A stretch of DNA of 18,120 bases from Muribaculaceae bacterium (GCA_009775125.1 VSPD01000031.1:16287-34406), one strand, 5' to 3'; counted from the stretch's first letter, positions 6,908 through 16,176 are shown. A program made the numbers and translations. The notes: generated by a model from the letters alone, not told the origin.

Positions 6908-7915
6908 ATGGGGGGGTGGTTGTCAAGGCTAACTACTGAAAGTATAAAAGGAGTATTCATCATCATCGTGTTTCTCCGGCATGTCCATCCATATATCACC
7001 CGAGTGGACTCCGGCGCATTATCATCGTTGGCCGATAAGCCATTCTTCTTTTTTGACAACATCATGAGCCAATTGCTCGTCGTGATGTTTCTATTTTATT
7101 CGGGCTATTTCGTAATGAGCAACATCCTTGCCAAAGGCTCCTCTTATGTAGATGCTATCCCGTCCAAGCGCGTTTTTACCGTACTTGTCAATTTTGACAT
7201 AGCAGTAGTGCTGTTTCTCATTTTGGATTGGATATATTCAGTCAACTATACGCCATATGAGATCGCCATGTCATTTGTCGGGTGGAAATCTGTCGGGAAT
7301 AGCAATTGGTATATCTTCGTGATTTTATTGTGCTATTTCTTGACTTGGATATCTTTCTCGATATTCAAAAATCCATTGAAATCCGCAAACATGCTCACGT
7401 TGCTGATAATCTTATATATGGCGGCGGCACATTATATAAAAGAAAGCCTGTGGTACGACACTGTATTGGCATTTCCGGCAGGGGTATATATATGTTACTA
7501 TAAGGACCGCGTCCTTTCAATAATCAAAGGCAAAGAATTTCTTTGGTTTGTCGCAGGATTCGCACTGTCTGTACTTATGTATAAGATACCCGCTTTCAGA
7601 TATGGCTTTTTTGCTAACATCCGCGCTATGGCATTAATTGCATGTGTCATTGGCTTTACATTATGGCGTCCATGGGGCAATCCTATATTGGCCTGGTTTG
7701 GAAAAAATCTGTTTCCTATCTATATTTATCAAAGAATCCCGATGATAATACTTTCGCATATAGACGCCGGGGGATTTATGGTCTCGCATCCATATCTTTT
7801 CGTAATTTGCAGTTTTTTATTTACTCTTCCTTTTGTATGGTTCTATGACAAGACAAAGATAACATTCAACCGTCCTTGGAAAATCACGGCAGCATTACGG
7901 GGTAAAGAAAAATAA
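6908..7915 (+). CDS. Membrane acyltransferase, acyltransferase-3-like
   Basis: A 335-aa polytopic inner-membrane protein with about ten hydrophobic segments (roughly residues 12-28, 52-72, 89-112, 133-152, 160-177, 184-198, 210-226, 232-252, 258-281, 295-312). The N-terminus, TTESIKGVFIIIVFLRHVHP with Arg24 and His25, and the late segment LAWFGKNLFPIYIYQ fit the acyltransferase-3/O-acetyltransferase superfamily, whose members acylate surface polysaccharides or other envelope sugars. The substrate cannot be told from the sequence. Base composition is far more AT-rich than in the neighbouring genes, suggesting transfer. The start codon runs straight into a G7 tract (6910-6916). The gene stands alone, convergent with comF (55-nt gap). 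Confidence 0.8.
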   Translation: MGGWLSRLTTESIKGVFIIIVFLRHVHPYITRVDSGALSSLADKPFFFFDNIMSQLLVVMFLFYSGYFVMSNILAKGSSYVDAIPSKRVFTVLVNFDIAVVLFLILDWIYSVNYTPYEIAMSFVGWKSVGNSNWYIFVILLCYFLTWISFSIFKNPLKSANMLTLLIILYMAAAHYIKESLWYDTVLAFPAGVYICYYKDRVLSIIKGKEFLWFVAGFALSVLMYKIPAFRYGFFANIRAMALIACVIGFTLWRPWGNPILAWFGKNLFPIYIYQRIPMIILSHIDAGGFMVSHPYLFVICSFLFTLPFVWFYDKTKITFNRPWKITAALRGKEK

Positions 7916-7970
7916 AAGACATATATTGATTCCTCTCGGGCAACATATAAACCGCCGGCGCAGCATAGGA

Positions 7971-8675
7971 CTAAGAATGGACCGTGAGGCCCGGGGCGAG
8001 CACCGACAGGGCCGAGGGGGAGGCGGAGGAGAGGGCGCGGAGGGCTTCTGAGAGGGTGGCGCCGGTGGTGATGAGGTCGTCGACGATGAGGAGGTGGCGG
8101 CCGGCAAGGCGGTCGGCATGGATTGCGCGGAAGGTGCCGGCAAGAGCCTCGGCACGCTCGGCGGCATTGTGGCGCGACTGGATGCCGTGGCCGCGCACGG
8201 CGCGCAGGCCGGCCACTACGGAGATGCCTGTCACCGACGAGATGCCGCGGGCTATCTCCTCGGTCTGGTTGAAGCCGCGAGAGAGGCGTTTTTTCCAATG
8301 CAGGGGCACGGGCACCAGGGCGTCGATGCCGTCGAAGAAGCCTGTGTCCGCCATTTCCTGGGCCATTATCGCTCCGAGAGCGCGGCACTGCCGCGGACGC
8401 TTCTCATATTTGCTCTCGACGATGAGCCGGGCGTAGTCGGACGCTTTGTCGTAGAAATACCACGCAACGGCTCGCGCTACCGGGGTGTGGTGCGCGAGCC
8501 GCGAGTGGATGGTGTTAAATTCAAAGTCGGCGATGCGTGTGCGCGGCAGCTCTGCGAGGCAGTGCAGACACATCAGGTGTTCGTCATGGAGGAGAGGACG
8601 CCGGCATATCCGGCACAGCCGCGGATACGCCGCAGAGGCGATTCCGTCGAGGATGTGACTCAGAGGGTGTGCCAT
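7971..8675 (-). CDS. ComF/GntX-family phosphoribosyltransferase-like protein
   Basis: This 234-aa protein has the ComF-family layout. An N-terminal zinc-ribbon-like double CxxC is at Cys21, Cys24, Cys36 and Cys39. The middle region carries VPVPLHWKKRLSRGFNQTEEIA (about 121-142). The type I phosphoribosyltransferase PRPP loop is LLIVDDLITTGAT (195-207). Homologues take part in DNA uptake in naturally competent bacteria, but most Bacteroidota copies have no tested role. It is the last gene of the operon with gpmI upstream (27-nt gap). The 55-nt gap to the convergent acyltransferase shows no clear terminator. Confidence 0.9.
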   Translation of the reverse strand: MAHPLSHILDGIASAAYPRLCRICRRPLLHDEHLMCLHCLAELPRTRIADFEFNTIHSRLAHHTPVARAVAWYFYDKASDYARLIVESKYEKRPRQCRALGAIMAQEMADTGFFDGIDALVPVPLHWKKRLSRGFNQTEEIARGISSVTGISVVAGLRAVRGHGIQSRHNAAERAEALAGTFRAIHADRLAGRHLLIVDDLITTGATLSEALRALSSASPSALSVLAPGLTVHS

Positions 8676-8702
8676 CGGGCCGGCGGTGTCGGTCGGTCAA
8701 GG

Positions 8703-10220
8703 TTAACCTTCGATAAGATTGCGGCCTGTCATTTCGGCGGGCTGCGGGAGATCCATGATATGGAGGATTGTGGGGGCCACGTCGGCAAGGATGCCGTTAG
8801 CGATGCGCGCGGAAGTGTCGCCGGTAACATATACGCAGGGCACGGGGTTGAGCGAGTGCGCTGTGTTGGGTGTGCCGTCGGCATTTACGGCGTTGTCGCA
8901 GTTGCCGTGGTCGGCGATTATTATGGCTTCGTAGCCGTGGGCCACGGCGGCGTCTGTCACCTCGCCAACGCATTGATCGACGGTCTTCACGGCTTTTTCG
9001 ATAGCCTCGTAGATGCCGGTGTGTCCCACCATGTCGCCATTTGCGAAGTTTACGACGATGAAGTCGTATTTCTCAGTGTTGATGGCTTCGACGAGCTTGT
9101 CTTTCACTTCGAAAGCGCTCATTTCGGGCTTGAGGTCGTAGGTGGCCACCTTGGGCGAAGCCACGAGAATGCGGTCCTCGCCGGGGAATTCTTTCTCACG
9201 GCCGCCGTTGAAGAAGAATGTCACGTGGGCATACTTTTCGGTCTCGGCGATGTGGAGCTGCTTCTTGCCGGAGTTGGAGAGGTATTCGCCGAGGGTGTTG
9301 TCGACGTTCTCCTTGTCGAAGAGGATATGCACGCCGGTAAACGACGAGTCGTAGGGGGTCATGCAGTAATATTGCAGGTCGGGGATGGTGTGCATGCCTT
9401 GGTCGGGCATGTCGTGCTGGGTGAGCACGATAGTGAGCTCCTTGGCACGGTCGTTGCGGTAGTTGAAGAATATCACCACGTCGCCTTCCTTGATAGTGCC
9501 GTCGACGGTGGAGTTGTTGATCGGGAGGATAAATTCGTCGGTCACGTCGGCGTCATATGATGCCTGCATGGCGGCTACCATGTCGGTGGCCTGTGTGCCC
9601 TTGCCCTCTACGAGCAGGTCGTAGGCTGTCTTCACGCGCTCCCAGCGTTTGTCGCGGTCCATGGCATAGTAGCGGCCGATGATGGACGCGATGGTGCCGG
9701 TGGTTTTGGCGCAATGCTCGGTGAGGCTTTCGATGAAGCCCTTGCCGGAGCGGGGGTCGGTGTCGCGGCCATCCATGAAGCAGTGGAGGAACACATTTTT
9801 GAGGCCGTAGTGGTTGGCGATGTCGACCAGGGCTGTGATGTGCTCAAACGATGAGTGCACGCCGCCTGTCGACGTAAGGCCCATCAGGTGAAGGCCTTTG
9901 CCTGTGCGCTGCGCGTATTCGTAAGCGTTCTTGATCTGGGCGTTTTCGAGAATCGAGCCGTCGGCGATGGCCTTGTTGATTTTCACGAGGTCCTGATAGA
10001 GCACGCGGCCGGCGCCGATGTTGAGGTGGCCCACCTCAGAGTTGCCCATCTGGCCGTCGGGCAGGCCTACATTTTCGCCGGAGGCTTGCAGCTGCGAGTG
10101 GGGATATTTTGCCAGCAGGGCGTCCCAGTGAGGCGTGGGTGTCTGGGCGATCACGTCGGAGCGGGAGCCGTCGCCGATGCCCCAGCCGTCCAATATCATA
10201 AGAAGAGCTTTTTTACCCAT
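8703..10220 (-). CDS. gpmI: 2,3-bisphosphoglycerate-independent phosphoglycerate mutase
   Basis: A cytoplasmic glycolytic and gluconeogenic enzyme (505 aa) that interconverts 3- and 2-phosphoglycerate using two Mn ions and a phosphoserine intermediate. It belongs to the alkaline-phosphatase superfamily. Metal-binding Asp11 is in LMILDGWGIGDG, the nucleophile Ser61 is in GQMGNSEVGHLNIGAGR, and further signatures are MDGRDTDP, GRYYAMDRDKRWER and the C-terminal IIADHGNCDNA. The length is typical of the ~505-515-aa family. It lies 25 nt after the DUF3127 gene and 27 nt before comF, so the three probably share one transcript. Confidence 0.97.
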   Translation of the reverse strand: MGKKALLMILDGWGIGDGSRSDVIAQTPTPHWDALLAKYPHSQLQASGENVGLPDGQMGNSEVGHLNIGAGRVLYQDLVKINKAIADGSILENAQIKNAYEYAQRTGKGLHLMGLTSTGGVHSSFEHITALVDIANHYGLKNVFLHCFMDGRDTDPRSGKGFIESLTEHCAKTTGTIASIIGRYYAMDRDKRWERVKTAYDLLVEGKGTQATDMVAAMQASYDADVTDEFILPINNSTVDGTIKEGDVVIFFNYRNDRAKELTIVLTQHDMPDQGMHTIPDLQYYCMTPYDSSFTGVHILFDKENVDNTLGEYLSNSGKKQLHIAETEKYAHVTFFFNGGREKEFPGEDRILVASPKVATYDLKPEMSAFEVKDKLVEAINTEKYDFIVVNFANGDMVGHTGIYEAIEKAVKTVDQCVGEVTDAAVAHGYEAIIIADHGNCDNAVNADGTPNTAHSLNPVPCVYVTGDTSARIANGILADVAPTILHIMDLPQPAEMTGRNLIEG

Positions 10221-10245
10221 TTTTCTATTTATTTTTTAGATTGTA

Positions 10246-10665
10246 TCAGAAAGGAAGGTCGTCGGTGGGCTCGGCAGCCGGAGGGGGAGGAATCGAGCCG
10301 GGAGCGGCGGCCGCAGGAGCGAAGGGGTTAACGGCAGGCGCAGCCGCAGGCATTGCGCCGGGGGCGGCATAAGGCTCGGCGCCGGCCGGAGCGGCAGCGT
10401 TGGCAGGCTCGGCCTTCCAGCCCGAGATAGACACGAACCAACGGCCGTTGTATTCGCGCGAGTTAATGTCGAAATAAAGCTTTATCTCCTGGCCCACGGT
10501 GAGGGGATATTGGTCGGCGCGTTCGCCGAAGAAGTCGAAGAACACCTTCTTGGGATATGTCTCGATGGTTTCAAGCACATACTCGCGCTTTTTCCACGGG
10601 TTTCCGGCTTTTGAAGTGCCCGACTGCTCGGGGAAAGCCTGGATTATTTTACCGGTAATTTCCAT
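10246..10665 (-). CDS. DUF3127 OB-fold-like protein with SSB-like C-terminal tip
   Basis: A 139-aa protein of the DUF3127 family, which is common in Bacteroidota and has no established function. Residues 1 to ~82 form the conserved domain (MEITGKIIQAFPEQSGTS, then NPWKKREYVLET, KKVFFDFFGERADQYPL and YNGRWFVSISGWKAE), beta-rich and plausibly an OB fold. Residues ~83-130 are an Ala/Pro-rich linker. The chain ends EPTDDLPF, close to the acidic DDDIPF-type tip that bacterial SSB proteins use to recruit partner proteins. This arrangement suggests a nucleic-acid-binding or partner-recruiting role, which is inference only. It is the first gene of the operon with gpmI and comF. Confidence 0.9.
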   Translation of the reverse strand: MEITGKIIQAFPEQSGTSKAGNPWKKREYVLETIETYPKKVFFDFFGERADQYPLTVGQEIKLYFDINSREYNGRWFVSISGWKAEPANAAAPAGAEPYAAPGAMPAAAPAVNPFAPAAAAPGSIPPPPAAEPTDDLPF

Positions 10666-10687
10666 AATTCGTTTTGATAATTTCTTG

Positions 10688-10695
10688 CAAAGATA
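10688..10695 (-). promoter_or_regulatory. -7 box of the DUF3127-gpmI-comF operon
   Basis: The minus strand reads TATCTTTG, a full match to TAnnTTTG, 22 nt upstream of the DUF3127 start codon. No TTG is found at the usual -33 spacing. Confidence 0.55.
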
Positions 10696-10771
10696 ACAAA
10701 TTTTTTGCTAACCTTCGCCCTCCCCCCTCAATTATTTCTCAACAAATTATTTACACCGAAGTTTTACAGCG

Positions 10772-10820
10772 TAAAAAAATCATAGGCTGCACAGGCTTCC
10801 TATGAATCCTATGCAGCCTA
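10772..10820 (-). terminator. Rho-independent terminator of trpS
   Basis: TAGGCTGCA (10783-10791) pairs perfectly with TGCAGCCTA (10812-10820). The 20-nt loop can fold further, AGGCTTC against GAATCCT with one mismatch. On the minus strand the stem is followed by a run of seven T (10773-10779). It starts 20 nt past the trpS stop. Confidence 0.87.
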
Positions 10821-10840
10821 AATGCTTATTTCGGGGGGAA

Positions 10841-11908
<1,068 letters not shown>

Positions 11909-11952
11909 TTATGTCGGTTTTAGTTGATTATTATTTGCTTTAACGAGTATAT

Positions 11953-12029
11953 TTCTCCGTTAATTATCATTAATTATTCATTAATTTTAATTAACGAATA
12001 ATTGACGGTAATTAATGTGAAATTTTCCG
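11953..12029. repeat. Copy of the AT-rich palindromic repeat in the trpS leader
   Basis: The core AATTATTCATTAAT (11972-11985) pairs with ATTAACGAATAATT (11990-12003) across a 4-nt loop. The flanks, CCGTTAATTATC and GACGGTAATTAATGTGAAA, match the outer arms of the copies at 1-172 and 16410-16511, though this copy is more diverged. It lies between the predicted trpS promoter and start codon, so it would be transcribed as part of the 5' leader. Confidence 0.7.
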
Positions 12030-12051
12030 AAATTCACGTATATCTCGTGCG

Positions 12052-12081
12052 CAAAGTTACGAAATAATCCCGATGATGCAA
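12052..12081 (-). promoter_or_regulatory. Promoter of trpS (Bacteroidota type)
   Basis: On the minus strand TAACTTTG (12052-12059) lies 19 nt downstream of TTG (12079-12081). Predicted transcription would begin near 12045, leaving a leader of about 135 nt that contains the palindromic repeat. Confidence 0.68.
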
Positions 12082-12108
12082 AAAATTTGTCACCCCGAGG
12101 GACGGCTG

Positions 12109-14103
12109 TCAGGCCGAGGGGATGGCGTCGAGGGCTTCGAGCATACGGCGGGCGAGGTCGGTCTTCACCTCGATATGACGCTGCACGGCGGCCACGAACG
12201 AGTTCGACTCGAAGGCTCCGCGCACCATCTCGAAGTCGCGTTCCATGTCGAATTGCGTGCCGTCGGCGCCGAATCCGGTCTTTGCCGAGAGCGAGAATTC
12301 TTTTTTGGCGTCGGCGTAGACCATGTTGTCGAGGCTCACCACGCAGTCGAGCCAGCGGCGGACGATGCGGCGGATATCGTCGGCGGTGATGGTGTCGGGC
12401 CGCAGGTCGAAGTATTCGAGCATCGCGCGGTAGGCCCAGGTCCACTCCATGTCGTAGTAGGCGCGGTGGAGGCGGCCGAAACGCTCGTTGAGGGCGTCGA
12501 CCGAGGCGGTGGCGCCGGTGAGCACGTCGGTGATGAGGCTGTCGATTTCATGCTTGGGGGCGATGAGGCCGGCGAGGTCGACCCATTCGCCGTAGCCCGA
12601 GGGGCAGTCGGGGGTGAGGCGGGCGCGCAGGTCGGCGTCAGATGCCATGGGGTGTCCCAAAAGGCGTTGTATCACGCTGTTGCCCAAGAATTTCACGGCG
12701 GCCATGTCGTAGAGCTCGAGGCCGCGGCGCAGAGCGCTGTTCTTTATCTTGGCGCTGTGGTAGGTATAGGCGTCGGAGGTGCGCCCGGAGACATCGCGCA
12801 GGTTGCGGAGCACCTTGATGCCGCGCAGCACTTTCTGGATGGTAAACGGGCTGAGCAGGTTGTAGTTGATATGGTCGAGGCGGCCTTCTTCGGGGCGGGC
12901 GTCGCGTCGCGGCCACTTTTGGGCGTCGCGTATGGTGCCCACGCTTTTGAGGTTGACGGCTGGAGCGAGGTAGGTGTCGCCCTGGCGCTCGATAAGGTAG
13001 CTGAACGGCATGTCGGAGGTGTCGACATTGCCCACGTGACGGCCCATAACCAGCGAGAAGGCCCCGATGCGGGCGGGCCACAGGATGTAGGAGTCGGACG
13101 TGGTCTTGGCTCCTCGCTCGAGCGCGCCCTGGTGGATAGGCCCGAGCTTGTACATATGGTTGCTCTGGTTGGAGCCCGAGCCGGCGTTCATAAACGAGAA
13201 TATGCCGGCGATGAGCAGCGTCGACTTGTGGTGGGTCACTGTGAAGGGACCTGCAAATATCGAGCAGGCCTCGCCGTTCTCGCCCTGGCAGTTGCTGAAA
13301 AAGAGCGAGTCGGTGGCCGAATAGGTATGCCCCATGGTGCAGTTCTGCCCCAAGAAGCAGCGGCTCATGATGGAGCCGTCTTCTATCTTGCAGCCCGACT
13401 GGATTATGAAGTCGTCGAGAATCACGCCGTAGCCGATATGCACGGGCGACTGCTCCGTGGAGCGTATCGTGCCGTTTTTAAGCCGTCCGGCGCCCTCGAT
13501 CTGGCAGCAAGGCCCGATGTTGACGTTCTTGATATATCCGGCGTCGACGATGGTCACATTCTCGCCGATGGTGCCGGTGGCCGACGTCACGCTCGCGGCA
13601 TATTCGCGGGCCATCTCTTTGAGGCGTCCCACTATGTTGGGGCGGTGGCGGTACATGGCCTCCATATAGGCCTCATGAGCCGAAAGATGGTCGTGGATAG
13701 TCACTTCGCGGCCTCCCGTCTCGTTGAGCACCGACACCTCCACGCCGTTGCCAAACGACGAGGGCTTGTCGACCAGGATTATGTCGACATTCTCGATAAA
13801 CGAGCCTGCGCCGATGCGGTAGTTGGCGATATAATTCTTTACATTTTCGATAAGGCAGTTGTCGCCAATCTCCACGTTGTGGAGCGTGGCCATGTTTATG
13901 CCCGATTGCTTTTTCAGGCCGCCGGGCATCTCAAACTCGCGGTTGAGGCATCCGATTTTCACCGTGCCTGAGAAGCGCGCGTGGCGTATGCGGGCAAGGT
14001 CGATGTCGGGATGCACGGTTACGCCCGCCCAATCTTCGGCAGAGCAGCCCCGCGATGTGAGGAATTCTATTTCCTCGGTTGTAAGATTGCGATAGTGAGT
14101 CAT
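12109..14103 (-). CDS. DUF4954 left-handed beta-helix protein
   Basis: A 664-aa protein resembling the DUF4954 family of Bacteroidota. Residues ~70-365 hold hexapeptide-type repeats of a left-handed beta-helix, as in sugar acyl- and nucleotidyltransferases: VEIGDNCLIENV, YRIGAGSFIENVDI, GTIGENVTIV, VNIGPCCQIEG, VHIGYGVILDD, FLGQNCTMGHTYS. The C-terminal ~250 residues are mostly helical. The reaction is unknown; acyl- or nucleotide-sugar transfer is only a guess from the fold. I chose the ATG at 14103 (MTHYRNLTTEE); another in frame at 14124 adds seven residues. It follows the lipoprotein gene by 60 nt with no strong terminator between, so it may be the third gene of the wzi-like operon. Confidence 0.85.
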   Translation of the reverse strand: MTHYRNLTTEEIEFLTSRGCSAEDWAGVTVHPDIDLARIRHARFSGTVKIGCLNREFEMPGGLKKQSGINMATLHNVEIGDNCLIENVKNYIANYRIGAGSFIENVDIILVDKPSSFGNGVEVSVLNETGGREVTIHDHLSAHEAYMEAMYRHRPNIVGRLKEMAREYAASVTSATGTIGENVTIVDAGYIKNVNIGPCCQIEGAGRLKNGTIRSTEQSPVHIGYGVILDDFIIQSGCKIEDGSIMSRCFLGQNCTMGHTYSATDSLFFSNCQGENGEACSIFAGPFTVTHHKSTLLIAGIFSFMNAGSGSNQSNHMYKLGPIHQGALERGAKTTSDSYILWPARIGAFSLVMGRHVGNVDTSDMPFSYLIERQGDTYLAPAVNLKSVGTIRDAQKWPRRDARPEEGRLDHINYNLLSPFTIQKVLRGIKVLRNLRDVSGRTSDAYTYHSAKIKNSALRRGLELYDMAAVKFLGNSVIQRLLGHPMASDADLRARLTPDCPSGYGEWVDLAGLIAPKHEIDSLITDVLTGATASVDALNERFGRLHRAYYDMEWTWAYRAMLEYFDLRPDTITADDIRRIVRRWLDCVVSLDNMVYADAKKEFSLSAKTGFGADGTQFDMERDFEMVRGAFESNSFVAAVQRHIEVKTDLARRMLEALDAIPSA

Positions 14104-14163
14104 AGATTGTGATTTTTTAAGCATGCATGGTTAATCATAGGATTCCTAAAACGCCCGGGCGTG

Positions 14164-14619
14164 TCAGCCCCATTTTTTGAGGCGGTAGGTATATACCGGG
14201 CCGCCGTAGAGGCTCTGCCGCAGGATTATCTCCGAGCCCGACAGCTTTTCCACGTCGAGCACCGTCTTTTCGTGCGAGAAACCGAGTATGGCCGGAGGCG
14301 TGTAGTTCCAGTCAATCTCGGCGGAACCATCCTCGCGGTGGGCAAAGTCGATGGTCACGGTAGAGCCGCCGTCGGTCCAGTTGGCCCAGCATATCGAGCG
14401 GTCGAACTCGCCCTTCACGGTGATTATCTGAAACACATTGCTCTGAAACGAGAAAAAGATATTATCCTGATAATCAGCCACCGGGGCGTCGCCTTGGGTG
14501 AGAGCCACGAGCTTCCACTGGCCGAACCACGGACCTATGTCGCCGTCGTTGCGCGTGCAGCCCGATGCCGCGATTACAATCAATATTGCCGAAAATATAT
14601 ATCTTATATAGTTACGCAT
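14164..14619 (-). CDS. Lipocalin-like lipoprotein
   Basis: A 151-aa small lipoprotein. The signal peptide MRNYIRYIFSAILIVIAASGC ends in a lipobox-like ASGC with the acylated residue at Cys21. The mature part begins TRNDGDIGPWFGQWKLVAL, a lipocalin-like opening, and continues as alternating beta strands to the C-terminus (TYRLKKWG). Similar proteins in Bacteroidota are annotated as lipocalin-like or hypothetical lipoproteins; no ligand is known. The acidic residues after the Cys could favour surface export, but the match to the known export signal is poor. It follows the Wzi-like gene by only 16 nt and is surely co-transcribed with it. Confidence 0.83.
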   Translation of the reverse strand: MRNYIRYIFSAILIVIAASGCTRNDGDIGPWFGQWKLVALTQGDAPVADYQDNIFFSFQSNVFQIITVKGEFDRSICWANWTDGGSTVTIDFAHREDGSAEIDWNYTPPAILGFSHEKTVLDVEKLSGSEIILRQSLYGGPVYTYRLKKWG

Positions 14620-14635
14620 AGCCTTGTGAGGTTAA

Positions 14636-16156
14636 TCATTTTACAAAAGTGAGCAGTCCGCGCCACGACACGCTCACAAGCGCGCCGAAATTGTCGCCAT
14701 ATAATTTACCCGTGTCGAAAGCCACCTGCGCCTTCACCGCCAGCCCGGGCACTCGCGCCGGACGCCACACTGCCTCGGCCATCGCCGACGTGTCGGTGCG
14801 CGGCTCCAGGAAAGGCTGCATATAGGTGCCCCACCCTTTGCGCCACGACAGCATCACGCGCCAATCCACAGTCGGGGCAAGCGCGCCAAGAGCCCCGGCA
14901 TGGAAGCCGCGCAGGCGCGTGCACAGAAACTCATTCTGCCCGTCGAGGTTGTAAAACGGCCCCGGGATAAACGGCGAGCCTATCCCCCGGCCATACACGG
15001 CATAGCCGTTGGTAAGGAAATTGTTGTAATAATTGTCGTGCCCCGTGGCCACGCCGTAGAGGTCGGAGCCGGGGCGGTCGGCCACATCCCAGTGAATCGG
15101 CCCCGACTGATTGGTAAAATCGAGATATTCCACCACGGCGGCCTGTACGATGTGCCGGCCCTCGGCGTTGCGGAACTCGATGCCCCACAGCCCGTCGAAC
15201 CCGTTGAGGAACCCGATGCCCGAGCCATCTTCCCACGGCTTCTGCATATAAGCCGAAATCTCGATGCCCGAGCGCAGCCGATAGCGCGCCTTCACATCCC
15301 ACGACCCCACATGGTTGCCCACATAGTAGGCGTCGCCGCCGCGAGGCACAAGCATGTCGACAAACGCCCGCAGGTCGGTGTCGTGGCGCGTCGCGCTCAC
15401 CTGCTTGCCCGAGGCATAGCTCACCGTAGTGCCGCCAAACTGCCCCGCCGCCTGCATGCCCAGCGTCACCGACAGCCGTTCCGACGGACGGGTGCGGAAA
15501 TAGCAATATTTGTAATTATACCACCAGTCGCTGTTATAGTGGCCCGAGAAATGATTGAAATGGTCCACGACCCAGTCGGTGTCGGTCGACCGCTCATAGC
15601 CCAAGGCGCCGCAAATCTGCACCCAGCCGTTGGTCAACGGTATATTCTGAAAATCAATAAAACCCATGCGGAAGCCCGGCAGAGGACGCGCGTTGCCCGA
15701 ATACGTAAGGTCGCCGCTGCTGAGGCGGTCGTCGAGCATCCGCGAGCCATATTCCATCATACCCGCCGTGAGAAACACGCCGCGGTATTTCACCTCGCCG
15801 TAAAGCTGCTGAATCCACGCCGCCGACGGCCCCATCTTATTCTCCTGCCACTGAGCCGAAGCTCCGTCATATCTCCGGTAAGGCGTCTTCGCGCCCGCCC
15901 CCGCGATACCCTCGGCGCCGAAGCCCCACGAGAACCGCGCCGTCGAGTCCATCCTGTGCCACAGGCCGGCGCGCAGATACGCCCCGATGGGAGCGTTCAC
16001 CGTGCCGTGCACATTCGACGCCATATAATAAGGCGCAAAATCGCCGGAGCCGGCATTCACAGCCGCCTCCCCGCGATAATCCACCGTAAACTCCGCCATA
16101 GCGCACACAGCCGCGAGAGCCATGGCCGCGGTAGACAATAATCTCAATAAATTCAT
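14636..16156 (-). CDS. Wzi-family capsule assembly outer-membrane protein
   Basis: A 506-aa outer-membrane protein with a signal peptide (residues 1-21, cleavage after AAVCAMA). The rest is a series of amphipathic strands rich in Tyr, Trp and Gly, typical of a beta-barrel. Stretches such as PYYMASNVHGTVN, LYGEVKYRGVFLTAGMMEYG, GALGYERSTDTDW and MLSWRKGWGTYMQPF resemble the capsule assembly protein Wzi family of Bacteroidota. Wzi helps attach capsule polysaccharide to the cell surface in enteric bacteria; in Bacteroidota the role is inferred. No capsule synthesis genes are in the window. It is the first gene of the probable operon with the lipoprotein and the DUF4954 protein. Confidence 0.85.
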   Translation of the reverse strand: MNLLRLLSTAAMALAAVCAMAEFTVDYRGEAAVNAGSGDFAPYYMASNVHGTVNAPIGAYLRAGLWHRMDSTARFSWGFGAEGIAGAGAKTPYRRYDGASAQWQENKMGPSAAWIQQLYGEVKYRGVFLTAGMMEYGSRMLDDRLSSGDLTYSGNARPLPGFRMGFIDFQNIPLTNGWVQICGALGYERSTDTDWVVDHFNHFSGHYNSDWWYNYKYCYFRTRPSERLSVTLGMQAAGQFGGTTVSYASGKQVSATRHDTDLRAFVDMLVPRGGDAYYVGNHVGSWDVKARYRLRSGIEISAYMQKPWEDGSGIGFLNGFDGLWGIEFRNAEGRHIVQAAVVEYLDFTNQSGPIHWDVADRPGSDLYGVATGHDNYYNNFLTNGYAVYGRGIGSPFIPGPFYNLDGQNEFLCTRLRGFHAGALGALAPTVDWRVMLSWRKGWGTYMQPFLEPRTDTSAMAEAVWRPARVPGLAVKAQVAFDTGKLYGDNFGALVSVSWRGLLTFVK

Positions 16157-16176
16157 ATCGAAGGGTGTTTTGCGTG

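Noticed and set aside
11909..12051. T-box or tryptophan leader-peptide attenuator before trpS
   Set aside because: No T-box motif, specifier loop or short Trp-rich ORF with a terminator hairpin is visible; the structure present is the dispersed repeat.
12062..12108. Terminator after the DUF4954 gene
   Set aside because: A run of T follows the stop codon on the minus strand, but the preceding CCCTCGGGG region does not form a convincing stem, and the trpS -33 box overlaps it.
14151..14162. Terminator between the lipoprotein and DUF4954 genes
   Set aside because: ACGCCCGGGCGT is a 12-nt palindrome that can form only a four-base-pair stem with a four-base loop; the following TTTTA is too short to rely on, so an operon remains the better reading.
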